This document shows, piece by piece, positions 32,462 to 41,096 of a stretch of DNA of 64,000 bases. Both the position numbers and the translations under genes were made by a program. The notes beneath the pieces are model-generated. The model was not told the DNA's origin and ran no database searches. It saw only the letters and a list, made by a program, of their open reading frames with translations. Every line of letters starts with the position of its first letter. Positions within the stretch are counted from its first letter, which is position 1. Origin of the DNA: Agrilutibacter niabensis (GTDB lineage: Bacteria > Pseudomonadota > Gammaproteobacteria > Xanthomonadales > Xanthomonadaceae); assembly GCF_042657165.1 (NCBI RefSeq), contig NZ_JBHSNJ010000002.1, positions 212,589-276,588 of the forward strand. The letters run 5' to 3'.

Positions 32462-33985
32462 ATGTCGAACCTGTCGGCCGCGCCCAACCTCCCCGATGCG
32501 CAGACCTGCGAACAGGCCCGGCGCAGTCGCGATCCGCGCTTCGATGGCCTGTTCTTCACCGCGGTGCCGAGCACGAAGATCTATTGCCGCCCGGTCTGCC
32601 CTGCGCCGATGGCCAAGCGCGTCGCCTACTACGCCAGCGCGGCGGCCGCGGAAGCCGCCGGTTATCGCCCGTGCCTGCGCTGCCGCCCTGAACTGTCGCC
32701 CAATGACGGTGCCTGGCGCCGTGGCGATGCGGTGGTGGCGCGCGCGCTGAAACTGATCGAGCAGGGCGTGCTGGACGAGGAACCGCTGGCCGCGTTGGCC
32801 GAACGCGTCGATATCGGCGAACGGCAGTTGCGCCGGCTGTTCGTCGAACGCCTGGGCGTGTCGCCGGTCGGGGTGCACGGCACGCGGCGCCTGCTGTTCG
32901 CCAAGCAGCTGCTGACCGAAACCGCGATGCCGGTTACCGAAGTGGCGCTGGCCGCCGGCTTCGGCAGCCTGCGCCGCTTCAATGCCGCCTTCCTGGAGGC
33001 GTACCGCATGGCGCCGCGCGACCTGCGCAAGCAGCGCGTCGAAATCCCTGGCGACACGCTGACGCTGCGCCTCGGGTACCGCCCGCCGCATGATTTCGCC
33101 GCGATGCTGGATTTCCTGCGCGGGCGCGCGCTGCCGGGCGTGGAAATCGTCGATGCGACGAGTTACTCGCGCGTCATTGGCCCCGCCGAAGCGCCCGGCT
33201 GGTTGCGGGTATCGCAATGGCCGGATTCGCCCAGCCGCGGCCCCGGCCGGAATACCGGCGAGCACGCGCTGAAGCTGGAACTGCATGGAGCATCGCCAAC
33301 GCGGATGCTGGAAATCGTCAACCGGTTGCGGCGCATGTTCGACCTGGATGCCGATCCACGCGCGATTGCCGATGCGTTGTCGGTGGACGCGCGCTTGCGT
33401 CCCCTGCTCAAGCAGCGGCCGGGACTGCGCGTGCCCAGCGGCTGGGACGGCTTCGAGATCGCCGTGCGCGCGATCATCGGACAGCAGATCAGCGTTGCCG
33501 GCGCGCGCACGCTGGCGGCGCGCTTGTCGCAGCGCTTCGGGCAACCGCTGCCCACGCCGTTCGCACCGGGACTGGACCACCTGTTTCCCACGCCCGACGC
33601 GCTGGCCGATGCCGACCTCGCGGCCATCGGCCTGACCCGGGCGCGTGCGGAAACCGTGCGGACGATGGCGCGGGCCCTGCTCGACGGCCGCGTCGACTTC
33701 AGGCCCGAACGCACGCTGGACGATTTCACTGCGCGCTGGGTCGCGCTGCCCGGGATCGGCCCGTGGACCGCGCATTACATCGCCCTGCGCGCCCTCGGCC
33801 ATCCCGATGCATTTCCCGCCGACGACCTGGTATTGCAGCGCGCGGTCCCCAACGACGGGTCGCGCATGAGTGCGAAGGCACTCGGCGCACGCTCGGAATC
33901 ATGGCGACCTTGGCGGGCCTATTCGGTCATCCACTTGTGGAAGGATTCGATGCCGGCCCCCAGGCCCGCGAAGGTGGCGGCATGA
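32462..33985 (+). CDS. alkA: Ada-AlkA fusion: methyl-phosphotriester receptor, AraC HTH and 3-methyladenine glycosylase
   Basis: A 507-aa fusion with three parts. An Ada zinc domain has Cys42 and Cys46 (YCRPVCPA) and RPCLRC near 71-74, where the first Cys accepts methyl groups from phosphotriesters. An AraC-type HTH covers about 95-195 (GFGSLRRFNAAFLEAYRMAP). The AlkA glycosylase follows to about 490. Its HhH motif reads LPGIGPWTAHYIALRA, with the catalytic Asp in DAFPADDLVLQ. It should sense methylated DNA, activate the adaptive response, and excise 3-methyladenine. Its TGA overlaps the next gene's ATG (ATGA), so Ogt is translationally coupled. Confidence 0.93.
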   Translation: MSNLSAAPNLPDAQTCEQARRSRDPRFDGLFFTAVPSTKIYCRPVCPAPMAKRVAYYASAAAAEAAGYRPCLRCRPELSPNDGAWRRGDAVVARALKLIEQGVLDEEPLAALAERVDIGERQLRRLFVERLGVSPVGVHGTRRLLFAKQLLTETAMPVTEVALAAGFGSLRRFNAAFLEAYRMAPRDLRKQRVEIPGDTLTLRLGYRPPHDFAAMLDFLRGRALPGVEIVDATSYSRVIGPAEAPGWLRVSQWPDSPSRGPGRNTGEHALKLELHGASPTRMLEIVNRLRRMFDLDADPRAIADALSVDARLRPLLKQRPGLRVPSGWDGFEIAVRAIIGQQISVAGARTLAARLSQRFGQPLPTPFAPGLDHLFPTPDALADADLAAIGLTRARAETVRTMARALLDGRVDFRPERTLDDFTARWVALPGIGPWTAHYIALRALGHPDAFPADDLVLQRAVPNDGSRMSAKALGARSESWRPWRAYSVIHLWKDSMPAPRPAKVAA

Positions 33986-34491
33986 CAGACGAGGTGATCT
34001 ACCGCCATGTCGACAGTCCCGTCGGGCCCTTGCTGATCGCCGGCAACGACGCCGGCCTGCACCTGATCGAATTCCATGCGCCGCGCCATCCGATGCCGCG
34101 CGGCGACGGCTGGCGCGAAGGCGACCACGCCGTGCTGCGACAGGTGCAGGCGCAGCTTGCCGAGTATTTCGCCGGGCACCGCCGCGGCTTCGACCTGCCG
34201 CTGTCGCCCAGGGGCACCGACTTCCAGTGCCAGGTGTGGTGGGAACTCGCGAACATTCCGTTCGGCGGAACGATCAGCTACGCCGAACTCGCCGTGCGGG
34301 TGGGACGCCCCAGCGCGACCCGCGCGGTAGGCGCTGCCAACGGACGCAACCCGATCCCGATCGTCCTGCCCTGCCATCGCGTGATCGGCGCGGACGGCAG
34401 CCTCACCGGCTTCGGTGGCGGCCTGCCGACCAAGCAGTTCCTGCTGCAGCTGGAAGGCGCGTTGCCACGCGAAGTCGATCTGTTCGCCTGA
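33982..34491 (+). CDS. ogt: Methylated-DNA-protein cysteine methyltransferase
   Basis: A 169-aa suicide enzyme that moves the methyl group from O6-methylguanine to its own Cys. The active-site block is LPCHRVIGADGSLTGF, and the HTH-like DNA-binding part is ISYAELAVRVGRPSATRAV. The ATG at 33982 overlaps the stop of the Ada-AlkA gene, so the pair forms one compact alkylation-damage operon, covering phosphotriesters, N3-methyl and O6-methyl lesions. Confidence 0.95.
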   Translation: MTDEVIYRHVDSPVGPLLIAGNDAGLHLIEFHAPRHPMPRGDGWREGDHAVLRQVQAQLAEYFAGHRRGFDLPLSPRGTDFQCQVWWELANIPFGGTISYAELAVRVGRPSATRAVGAANGRNPIPIVLPCHRVIGADGSLTGFGGGLPTKQFLLQLEGALPREVDLFA

Positions 34492-34513
34492 CCACGACAT
34501 CGGTGTCGCGCCG

Positions 34514-35863
34514 TTACGGTGCCAGCAGCGCCCGCATCGCCTCGCGGTAGCGCGCACCGATGGCATGGTGGTCGCGATGCATGCCGTTGCCCACCACCTG
34601 CTCGCCGCCGACGAAGACATCGCGCACCAGGTTGCGGTTGCCGCTGAAGATCCAGCGGTCGATCGCATCCGCGGCATGCACGCCCGCGAACTGGGGCGCA
34701 TCGGCGTCGAGCACGAGGTAGTCGGCGTACTCGCCCGACGCGAGCGTACCGATGGATTGGCCACTCGATCGCACCGCGCTCGCCAGGGCGTCGCGCAGCA
34801 GGGTCTCGCCGACGCTGCTGGAATCCGCGCGCACGGCGATGTTGCGATGGCGCGTGATCAGGCGCTGGCCGTATTCCAGCCAGCGCAGCTCCTCGACCGG
34901 CGACACCGAGATGTGCGAATCCGAACCCACGCCCCAGGCGCCGCCGGCATCGAGGTAATCGCGCAACGGAAACAGTCCGTCGCCGAGGTTGCCCTCGGTC
35001 GTGGTGCAGATCGCGACGGTGGCGCCACTGCGTGCGATGCCCCGCGTTTCGGCCTCGGTGAGGTGGGTGGCGTGCACCAGGGTCCAGCGCGCGTCGACGT
35101 CCGCGTTCGCGAGCAGCCATTCGACCGGTCGCGCATTGCGCAGGGCAAGGCAGTCCTGGACTTCGCCGACCTGTTCGGCGATGTGGATGTGGATGCGGCT
35201 GTCGGCCGGCAGTGCGTCGAGCACGGCGTGCATCGCCTCCGGCGGCACCGCGCGCAGGCTGTGCAGGGCGCAGCCGATGCGCAGGGAGTCATCTTCTTCC
35301 GCACGCAGCGCATCCAGCAGGCGCAGGTACCCGTCCATGTCGTGACCGAAGCGCTTCTGCCGGTCGCCCAGGGCACGGCCGTCGAAGCCACCGGTCATGT
35401 ACAGCACCGGCAGCAGGGTCAGGCGGATGCCGGTTTCGCGCGCGGCGGCGATCAGTGCGCGCGACATCGCGGCGGGATCCGCATAGGGACGGCCGTCGGG
35501 CGCGTGGTGCAGGTAATGGAACTCGCACACCGTGGTGTAGCCGGCTTCGAGCATCTCGACGTACAACTGCGCGGCGACCGCCTGCAGCGACGGCGGATCG
35601 AAACGGGCGGCGAAGCGGTACATGGTTTCGCGCCAGGTCCAGAACGAGTCGCTGGGGTTGGTCTGGCGCTCGGCCATGCCTGCCATCGCCCGCTGGAATG
35701 CGTGCGAATGCAGGTTGGCGATGCCCGGAACGATCCAGCGGGTGCCTGCCCCGGATGCGTCGCCGCGCAGGGCGGCGATACGGCCCCGGTCATCGATATC
35801 GAACCGGGTATCGGCCCGCCATCCGGCGGGGGTCCACAGCATGGCGGCGTCAGCGGTCTTCAT
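34514..35863 (-). CDS. hutF: Formimidoylglutamate deiminase
   Basis: A 449-aa amidohydrolase-superfamily enzyme that converts N-formimidoyl-glutamate to N-formylglutamate and ammonia in the deiminase branch of histidine degradation. Motifs: HSHAFQRAM (HxH), QTNPSDSFWTWRETMY, LHSLRAV, HIHIAEQ (metal His), LVHATHL and GSDSHISVSPVEELR (Asp). The start at 35863 (MKTADAAM) is preferred; an ATG at 35881 adds six residues. Its presence implies the five-step route via N-formylglutamate, but no HutG deformylase is in the window. It is divergent from hutI. Confidence 0.93.
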   Translation of the reverse strand: MKTADAAMLWTPAGWRADTRFDIDDRGRIAALRGDASGAGTRWIVPGIANLHSHAFQRAMAGMAERQTNPSDSFWTWRETMYRFAARFDPPSLQAVAAQLYVEMLEAGYTTVCEFHYLHHAPDGRPYADPAAMSRALIAAARETGIRLTLLPVLYMTGGFDGRALGDRQKRFGHDMDGYLRLLDALRAEEDDSLRIGCALHSLRAVPPEAMHAVLDALPADSRIHIHIAEQVGEVQDCLALRNARPVEWLLANADVDARWTLVHATHLTEAETRGIARSGATVAICTTTEGNLGDGLFPLRDYLDAGGAWGVGSDSHISVSPVEELRWLEYGQRLITRHRNIAVRADSSSVGETLLRDALASAVRSSGQSIGTLASGEYADYLVLDADAPQFAGVHAADAIDRWIFSGNRNLVRDVFVGGEQVVGNGMHRDHHAIGARYREAMRALLAP

Positions 35864-35967
35864 GGCGGCATTCTCGCCCATTGCCGCGCGCGGCCGTAAC
35901 CCGATCCCGTTCGGAGCGCGGCGAGCCGGATCGCTGCCCGCGAGAGCACTCCTTTAGAATCGGAACG

Positions 35968-37185
35968 ATGAACACACCTGCCTTCGACGGGCTCATCCTC
36001 GGCGCAAACCTGGCCACACTGGACGCCGCCCTTGGCTATGGCGAGATCGTCGATGGCGCGCTGGCCTGGCGCGACGGCGTCCTGGCCTTCGTGGGACCGC
36101 GCGCGCAGTTGCCGGGGGATCCGCATGCACTGGCGCGGCAAGTGATCGAAGCCAGCGGCTGGATCACGCCGGGCCTCGTCGACTGTCACACCCACCTGGT
36201 GTTCGCGGGTGATCGCGCGCGCGAATTCGAACTACGCCTGCAGGGAGCGAGCTACGAGGACATCGCCCGGGCGGGCGGCGGCATCGTGTCCACCGTGCGC
36301 GCGACCCGCGAGGCGGATGAGGTGGAACTGCTGTGCCAATCGCTGCCGCGTGCCCGCGCCCTGGTCGCCGATGGTGCGACCACACTGGAGATCAAGTCCG
36401 GCTACGGCCTCGACTTCGACAACGAACGCAAGATGCTGCGCGTGGCGCGACAAGTGGGTGAACAGCTCGGCGTCACCGTCCGCACGACCTACCTGGCCGC
36501 GCACGCCCTGCCGCCGGAGTTCAAGGATCGCGCCGACGACTACATCCGGGCCGTGTGCGAGTGGCTTCCACGCCTGCACGCAGAAGGCCTGGTCGACGCG
36601 GTCGACGCGTTCTGCGAAGGCATCGGCTTCAGTCCGGAGCAGACGCGGCGCGTGTTCGATGCAGCGAGTGCGCTGGGCTTGCCGGTGAAGCTGCATGCCG
36701 ACCAGCTCAGCGACCTGGGTGGCGCGGCCCTGGTGGCGGAATTCGGCGGCTTGTCCGCCGACCACGTCGAATACACCTCGGCCGACAGCGTGCGTGCGAT
36801 GGCGACGAACGGGACGGTCGCGGTGCTGTTGCCGGGTGCCTTCCATGTGTTGCGCGAAACGAAGTTGCCGCCACTACAGGCCTTTCGCGACCACGGCGTC
36901 GCGATGGCGGTCGCCACCGACTGCAACCCCGGCACTTCGCCCCTGCTGTCGCTGCGGCAGGCGATGCAGCTGGCGTGCACGCACTTCCGGCTGACACCGG
37001 AGGAAGCGCTGCGGGGCGCGACCGTGCATGCCGCCCGCGCCCTGGGCTTGCCCGACCGCGGAATGCTGCGCGTGGGCATGCGCGCGGATTTCGTGCTGTG
37101 GAACGTCACGCAGCCGGCCGAGCTTTGTTACTGGCTGGGCGGCCGCCTGGCGCACGCCGTTTACGCAGGAGGTCGCGCGACATGA
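35968..37185 (+). CDS. hutI: Imidazolonepropionase
   Basis: A 405-aa enzyme that opens the imidazolone ring to give formimidoylglutamate, the substrate of HutF. Motifs: PGLVDCHTHLVFAGDRA (HxH), GGGIVSTVRATREA, EIKSGYGLD (Lys-Ser-Gly-Tyr loop), KLHADQLSDLGGA (metal His), ADHVEY and ATDCNPGTSP (Asp). It shares a 104-bp divergent promoter region with hutF, which suggests joint control. Length and blocks match the family fully. Confidence 0.95.
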   Translation: MNTPAFDGLILGANLATLDAALGYGEIVDGALAWRDGVLAFVGPRAQLPGDPHALARQVIEASGWITPGLVDCHTHLVFAGDRAREFELRLQGASYEDIARAGGGIVSTVRATREADEVELLCQSLPRARALVADGATTLEIKSGYGLDFDNERKMLRVARQVGEQLGVTVRTTYLAAHALPPEFKDRADDYIRAVCEWLPRLHAEGLVDAVDAFCEGIGFSPEQTRRVFDAASALGLPVKLHADQLSDLGGAALVAEFGGLSADHVEYTSADSVRAMATNGTVAVLLPGAFHVLRETKLPPLQAFRDHGVAMAVATDCNPGTSPLLSLRQAMQLACTHFRLTPEEALRGATVHAARALGLPDRGMLRVGMRADFVLWNVTQPAELCYWLGGRLAHAVYAGGRAT

Positions 37186-37225
37186 CCGGCGCCTCCCGCG
37201 GATACAAACCCAACCCGGAGAATGC

Positions 37226-38413
37226 ATGAACCGTATTGCGCTGCTTGCCGTGTCCCTACTGGCACTGCTGTCCGACGCCAGCAACGCGGGCCAGGTGCCC
37301 GACGCCGCCCGTCGACTTGCCCTGGACGCCACCATCGTCGACACCCACATCGATGCGCCCAGCGAGCTGATCGCTCAATGGAGCGACCTCGGCCTGGCCA
37401 CGCCGACGCGCGAATTCGATTACCCGCGCGCGCGCGAAGGCGGGCTCGACGTCGCCTTCATGTCGATCTACACCTCCGCCGACGAGGACGACGCGGGCAA
37501 GGCCTGGCAGAGCGCGAACACGCAGATCGATGCGGTCGAAGCACTGGTCGGACGACATCCGGACAAGTTCGCGCTGCTGCGTTCGCCACGGGACACCGAG
37601 CGCCTGCAGCGCGGCGGCAAGGTGCTGCTCGCCCTGGGCATGGAGAACGGCGCGCCGATCGGCGACGACCTCTCGCAGCTGGCGAACTTCCATGCGCGCG
37701 GCGTGCGTTACATCACCCTCGCCCACGGCCGCAACAACCGCATCAGCGATTCGGCGACCGATACCGCGCCGCGTTGGGGCGGGCTGAGCCCGTTCGGCCG
37801 GCAGGTGGTGAAGGAGATGAACCGCGTCGGGATCATGGTCGATGTGTCGCACCTGTCCGAAGAGGCGATCCGCCAGGCGGTGGAACTGAGCAGCGTGCCG
37901 GTGATCGCCAGCCATTCGGCGCTGCGCCATTTCACCCCCGGCTTCCAGCGCAACCTCAGCGACGAGAACGTCAAGGCGATCGCGGCCAGGGGCGGCGTGG
38001 TGCAGGTGCCGTTCGGCAGCATGTTCGTCGATGCTGGTGCCGCGAAGACGTATTCGGATTTCGTCAGCGCGCGCGAGGCCTACCGGCAGGCGAAGCTGGC
38101 CGCGGCTGCCGCGGGCCAGCCGTTCACCGCGACCGAACCGCAGTTCCCGAAGGTCGCCCCTGCGTCGATGGCCGCCGTGCTCGACAACCTCGATCGCATC
38201 GTGCAGCTCGCCGGCGCCGACCATGCCGGCATCGGTTCCGACTTCGACGGCGTGAACGGCGCGCTGGTCTCGGAGCTGCACTCGGTCGCCGACTATCCGC
38301 TGCTGGTCGCGGGCCTGCAGCAGCGAGGGTACAAGGACGCCGACATCCGCAAGATCCTCGGTGGCAACCTGCTGCGGGTCTGGGGCGAAGTAGAACGGGC
38401 AGCGAAGCCGTGA
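37226..38413 (+). CDS. M19 membrane-type dipeptidase (renal dipeptidase family)
   Basis: A 395-aa zinc dipeptidase with a signal peptide (MNRIALLAVSLLALLSDASNA). Metal ligands appear as DTHIDAP (HxD), a Glu in MENGAPIG, IASHSALRHF (His) and IGSDFDGVNG (Asp). Family members cleave dipeptides, including those with D-residues, in the periplasm or outside. The ATG at 37226 is preceded by GGAGAATGC. It lies 40 bp after hutI on the same strand, so hutI and this gene could share a transcript. A carnosine-like His-dipeptide substrate would fit but is only a guess. Confidence 0.9.
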   Translation: MNRIALLAVSLLALLSDASNAGQVPDAARRLALDATIVDTHIDAPSELIAQWSDLGLATPTREFDYPRAREGGLDVAFMSIYTSADEDDAGKAWQSANTQIDAVEALVGRHPDKFALLRSPRDTERLQRGGKVLLALGMENGAPIGDDLSQLANFHARGVRYITLAHGRNNRISDSATDTAPRWGGLSPFGRQVVKEMNRVGIMVDVSHLSEEAIRQAVELSSVPVIASHSALRHFTPGFQRNLSDENVKAIAARGGVVQVPFGSMFVDAGAAKTYSDFVSAREAYRQAKLAAAAAGQPFTATEPQFPKVAPASMAAVLDNLDRIVQLAGADHAGIGSDFDGVNGALVSELHSVADYPLLVAGLQQRGYKDADIRKILGGNLLRVWGEVERAAKP

Positions 38414-38446
38414 CCACACGGCTCCTGCACGCCGGACACCAGAAAC

Positions 38447-38475
38447 AAAAAAGCCCCGCGATGCGGGGCTTTTTC
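38447..38475. terminator. Bidirectional rho-independent terminator
   Basis: AAAAAGCCCCGC-GAT-GCGGGGCTTTTT lies between the dipeptidase gene and the convergent bTHX gene, with A and T runs on the two sides. Confidence 0.92.
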
Positions 38476-38495
38476 TTGCTTCGGCGAAGACCTGC

Positions 38496-38684
38496 TCAGG
38501 CGGCGGTCTTCTTGGCCACGGCCTTCTTGGCCGGCGCCTTGGAAACGGTCTTGCTCGCGGCCTTCTTGGCGACCGGCGCGGCGGCGGTGCCCGCGGCCTT
38601 GGTCACGGCCTTCGCGCTGCGGGCGTTGCCGTAGCTGGAGTTGTAGCGCTTGCCCTTGGCGGTCTTACGGTCGCCCTTGCCCAT
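38496..38684 (-). CDS. 30S ribosomal protein bTHX with Ala/Lys-rich tail
   Basis: The 62-aa product begins MGKGDRKTAKGKRYNSSYG, which is the signature of the small 30S protein Thx (first known from Thermus, 26 aa). After about residue 25 it carries an extra tail of roughly 37 residues with repeats of AAPVAKKA, SKAPAKKA and VAKK, similar to histone-like or IF-type basic tails. The ATG at 38684 has an AGGAG ribosome site. Thx sits in a pocket at the top of the 30S head. The tail is long for this family. Confidence 0.82.
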   Translation of the reverse strand: MGKGDRKTAKGKRYNSSYGNARSAKAVTKAAGTAAAPVAKKAASKTVSKAPAKKAVAKKTAA

Positions 38685-38905
38685 GTTCGTGCTCCTGAAT
38701 CTGTCTGAAGTCCGCACGCGGGTGCGGGGGTTACGAAAAATCGCGTCGCGCGCGAGACCGCAAAGTCTAGCACGGGCTCCTTTCCCAAGACCTATCTGGG
38801 GGAGAGCCCCCTTAGTAAGGGGTGCCCGAAGGGGCGGGATTGGAGACGCCTAGCGGGGTCCTAGGTTTGCGTCGGCAAATCTTGGGATTGACCCAGGCGC
38901 AGCCC

Positions 38906-39340
38906 GGATCAATGCACGCAACTCGCGTCGTGGACGTGGCCGTGATTGAGTCGCAGGTTGGCCAAGTGGGCCAGGCCGACCAGGGTACCGCCCACGGTCA
39001 TCGCGATGGCATGCGGGACCAGGGCGTGGTGCAACGGGTCATACAGCACCCCGGTCCACAGCGCAGCCAACCCGGGCAGCAGCAGGCTCAGCGCGCGCAC
39101 CGCACCGTGGCGCCGGTAGCCCCAGATCACGCTGAACAGCCCCAGCATCGTGGCGAACAGGACGAAACCACGCTCGAAGTCGTCTCCCAGCCAGGCCGCG
39201 ATGCCCAGCGAGGGCAGGATCGCAATGGCCAGCGGCAGCAGGGCGCAATGGATCGCGCACACGAGCGAACCGACAGCGCCAAACCGGTCCAGCAGGGAAC
39301 GGGGGACAGAAGGGCGCGGGGGGCGGGCGACGTCGTTCAT
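38906..39340 (-). CDS. MerC-domain membrane protein in a zinc-uptake locus
   Basis: A 144-aa membrane protein with about four helices and the MerC-type cysteine-rich start (GSLVCAIHCALLPLAIA). The C-terminus is histidine-rich (LNHGHVHDASCVH), which fits a metal handler. MerC proteins move mercuric ions; members without mer operons often accompany zinc or cobalt genes. Here it follows the znu-like genes and has a Zur-like box touching its start. The ATG at 39340 has no ribosome site, so a leaderless message or the 3'-end of the operon may carry it. Zinc relevance is inferred from context. Confidence 0.8.
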
Positions 39341-39342
39341 TT

Positions 39343-39358
39343 CGTTATAGTGTAACAC
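39343..39358 (-). promoter_or_regulatory. Zur-like box at the MerC gene start
   Basis: GTTATA-G-TGTAAC (plus-strand 39344-39356) differs by one base from the Zur core GTTATAnTATAAC of Gammaproteobacteria. It lies three bases before the ATG of the MerC gene. Confidence 0.6.
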
Positions 39359-39377
39359 TCGCATTGTGCCGATCCGG

Positions 39378-40190
39378 TCACGAGGCCGCGTCGAAAACCG
39401 CCTTCTCGCCTGGATGCGCCGGATGCGAGCGGCGCACGGCGGGGATGACCTGTGCCAGTAAGGCGCAGCCGGCCAGAGTCCACACGATCATGGCGCCGCT
39501 GGGCATGTCCAGCACCGCGGACAGGGTCAAGCCGGCGACATAGCCCAGCGCACCGATGGCGTACGCGGCGAGCAGGCGCGAGCGCCCCCGCATGCCCGCG
39601 GTCGCCAGCGCAGGCACGATCAGGCTGGCGAACACCAGGTACACGCCCACCAGCTGCACCGAGGCGGTGATCGCCAGCGCAAACAGGGCATAGAACAACA
39701 GCCCGGCCAGTTTCCCGCCGCGCAGCCACATGAAGGCCAGCAGGGCGGCCGACAGCACGGCCGCGGGGATCAGTTGCGAATAGCTGACCCAGAGGATCTG
39801 GCCCACCAGCAGGTCCTTCAGGTGCTCCCCGCCCTGCGGGTTGTCGGCCAGCAGCAGCAGCCCCCCGGTCGCGGCCAGGGCAAACAGCGTCCCGATCAGG
39901 GGCTCCTGGTATTCGGGCCAGCGCCGGTCGGTCCAGGCCAGCAGGCCCGCACCACCAAGCGCCGCCGCCGCGGCGGCAACCTGCACCCCTAAGCCATGCT
40001 CGTCGACCCCGAGGTACTGCGCCAGGATCACGCCCAGTCCGGCGATCTGCGCGATCGCCAGGTCGATGAAGATGATGCCGCGCGACAGCACCTGCTTGCC
40101 CAGCGGCACATGGGTGGACAGCACCACCAGCCCGGCGACGCAGGCCGGGCCCAGGATGCTGATATCGAGACCGTCCCAGTTGAGTGTCAC
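39378..40190 (-). CDS. znuB: Metal (zinc) ABC transporter permease
   Basis: A 270-aa permease of the ABC-3 (ZnuB/TroC/MntB) family with about eight helices. Recognisable blocks: RGIIFIDLAIAQIAGLGVIL (the S-H-A/A-Q substrate helix region), GTLFALAATGGLLLL, and VQLVGVYLVFASLIVPALAT near the C-terminus. The start is GTG at 40190, with a GGGAG ribosome site, and it overlaps the stop of the binding-protein gene as GTGA. No znuC ATPase lies in this cluster. The specific metal is inferred from the Zur-like boxes and gene context. Confidence 0.85.
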   Translation of the reverse strand: MTLNWDGLDISILGPACVAGLVVLSTHVPLGKQVLSRGIIFIDLAIAQIAGLGVILAQYLGVDEHGLGVQVAAAAAALGGAGLLAWTDRRWPEYQEPLIGTLFALAATGGLLLLADNPQGGEHLKDLLVGQILWVSYSQLIPAAVLSAALLAFMWLRGGKLAGLLFYALFALAITASVQLVGVYLVFASLIVPALATAGMRGRSRLLAAYAIGALGYVAGLTLSAVLDMPSGAMIVWTLAGCALLAQVIPAVRRSHPAHPGEKAVFDAAS

Positions 40191-41086
40191 TTCGCGGCTC
40201 CCAGCAACTTGGAAATCGTGGAATCGAACAGGCCGAACAGGTCCTTGGACTGCGCATCGCCGCCCACGGAGAACGGCAACGCCACCGCCGGCACGCCGGT
40301 GCGGTCGGAGAGCCAATCGGACGGCTTCGAATCCTGGTAGGCCGCGCGCACGATCGCCAGCGTATTGCCGCCCTTGGTGGTCGCGATCAGGCTGGCCAGG
40401 TGCGCGCTGGTAGGCGGCACCCCCGGCTTGGGTTCAAGCGCGCCGATCTGCTGGATGCCGAGCCAATCCCACAGATAGACCCAGCTGATGTGGTGGACGA
40501 CGACGTTGCGCCCCCGCAGCGGCGCGGCCTGCGCCTTCCAGCGCGACATGGCGGCTAGCCAGCGCTTGGTGAAGTCGGCCAGGCGCTGCTGGTAGGTCGC
40601 CGCATTGGCCGGATCGAGCTGGACCAGGCGCGCATCGAGCGCCTTGGCGATCACGAGCACGCGGCGCGGATCCATCTGCACATGCGGGTTGCCGTCGGGA
40701 TGCACGTCGCCATAGGCGCGATCGAGGGCGGTCGGCTTCTCCAGCGTCTTCACCTGCGCAGCGGCCATGAACGAACCCGGCCCCGAAGCGACCTTGGAAT
40801 TGCCGGACTGTCGGACCAGCTGCGGAAGCCAGCCCACCTCCAGTTCCGCGCCGGTGCACACCAGCAGGTCGGCGCTGCGCACCTTGGCGATGAGGCTCGG
40901 CTTGGCTTCGATGACGTGCACGTCCTGCAACGCCGAGGTGCCCACATCGACATCGACCTTGTCGCCGGCAAGCTCCTGCACCAGCGAACCCCATTCGGGT
41001 TCGCAGGCGAACACCTTCAACTTGGCCTGCGCCGGCGTGGAGACCAGCGCGGCAAGCAACAGGGCGGGAATCGCAAAGGCTTTCAT
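40187..41086 (-). CDS. znuA: Metal (zinc) ABC transporter substrate-binding protein
   Basis: A 299-aa cluster A-I periplasmic binding protein with a signal peptide (MKAFAIPALLLAALVSTPAQA). Likely metal ligands: His in LQDVHVIEAKPS, His in GNPHVQMDPR and His in VVHHISWVY, plus a C-terminal Asp region. The His-rich flexible loop of typical ZnuA is absent. A GAGGAA ribosome site precedes the ATG. Order on the minus strand is porin-like gene, znuA, znuB, merC, with 10-bp and overlapping junctions, so they form one operon. Confidence 0.87.
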   Translation of the reverse strand: MKAFAIPALLLAALVSTPAQAKLKVFACEPEWGSLVQELAGDKVDVDVGTSALQDVHVIEAKPSLIAKVRSADLLVCTGAELEVGWLPQLVRQSGNSKVASGPGSFMAAAQVKTLEKPTALDRAYGDVHPDGNPHVQMDPRRVLVIAKALDARLVQLDPANAATYQQRLADFTKRWLAAMSRWKAQAAPLRGRNVVVHHISWVYLWDWLGIQQIGALEPKPGVPPTSAHLASLIATTKGGNTLAIVRAAYQDSKPSDWLSDRTGVPAVALPFSVGGDAQSKDLFGLFDSTISKLLGAAK

Positions 41087-41096
41087 GGTGTGTTCC

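Noticed and set aside
38760..38905. A terminator or attachment site from the GGGGGAG/CCCCCTTAG stretch after the MerC gene
   Set aside because: The stems are short and interrupted, there is no T-tract, and no integrase or duplicated tRNA end is nearby.
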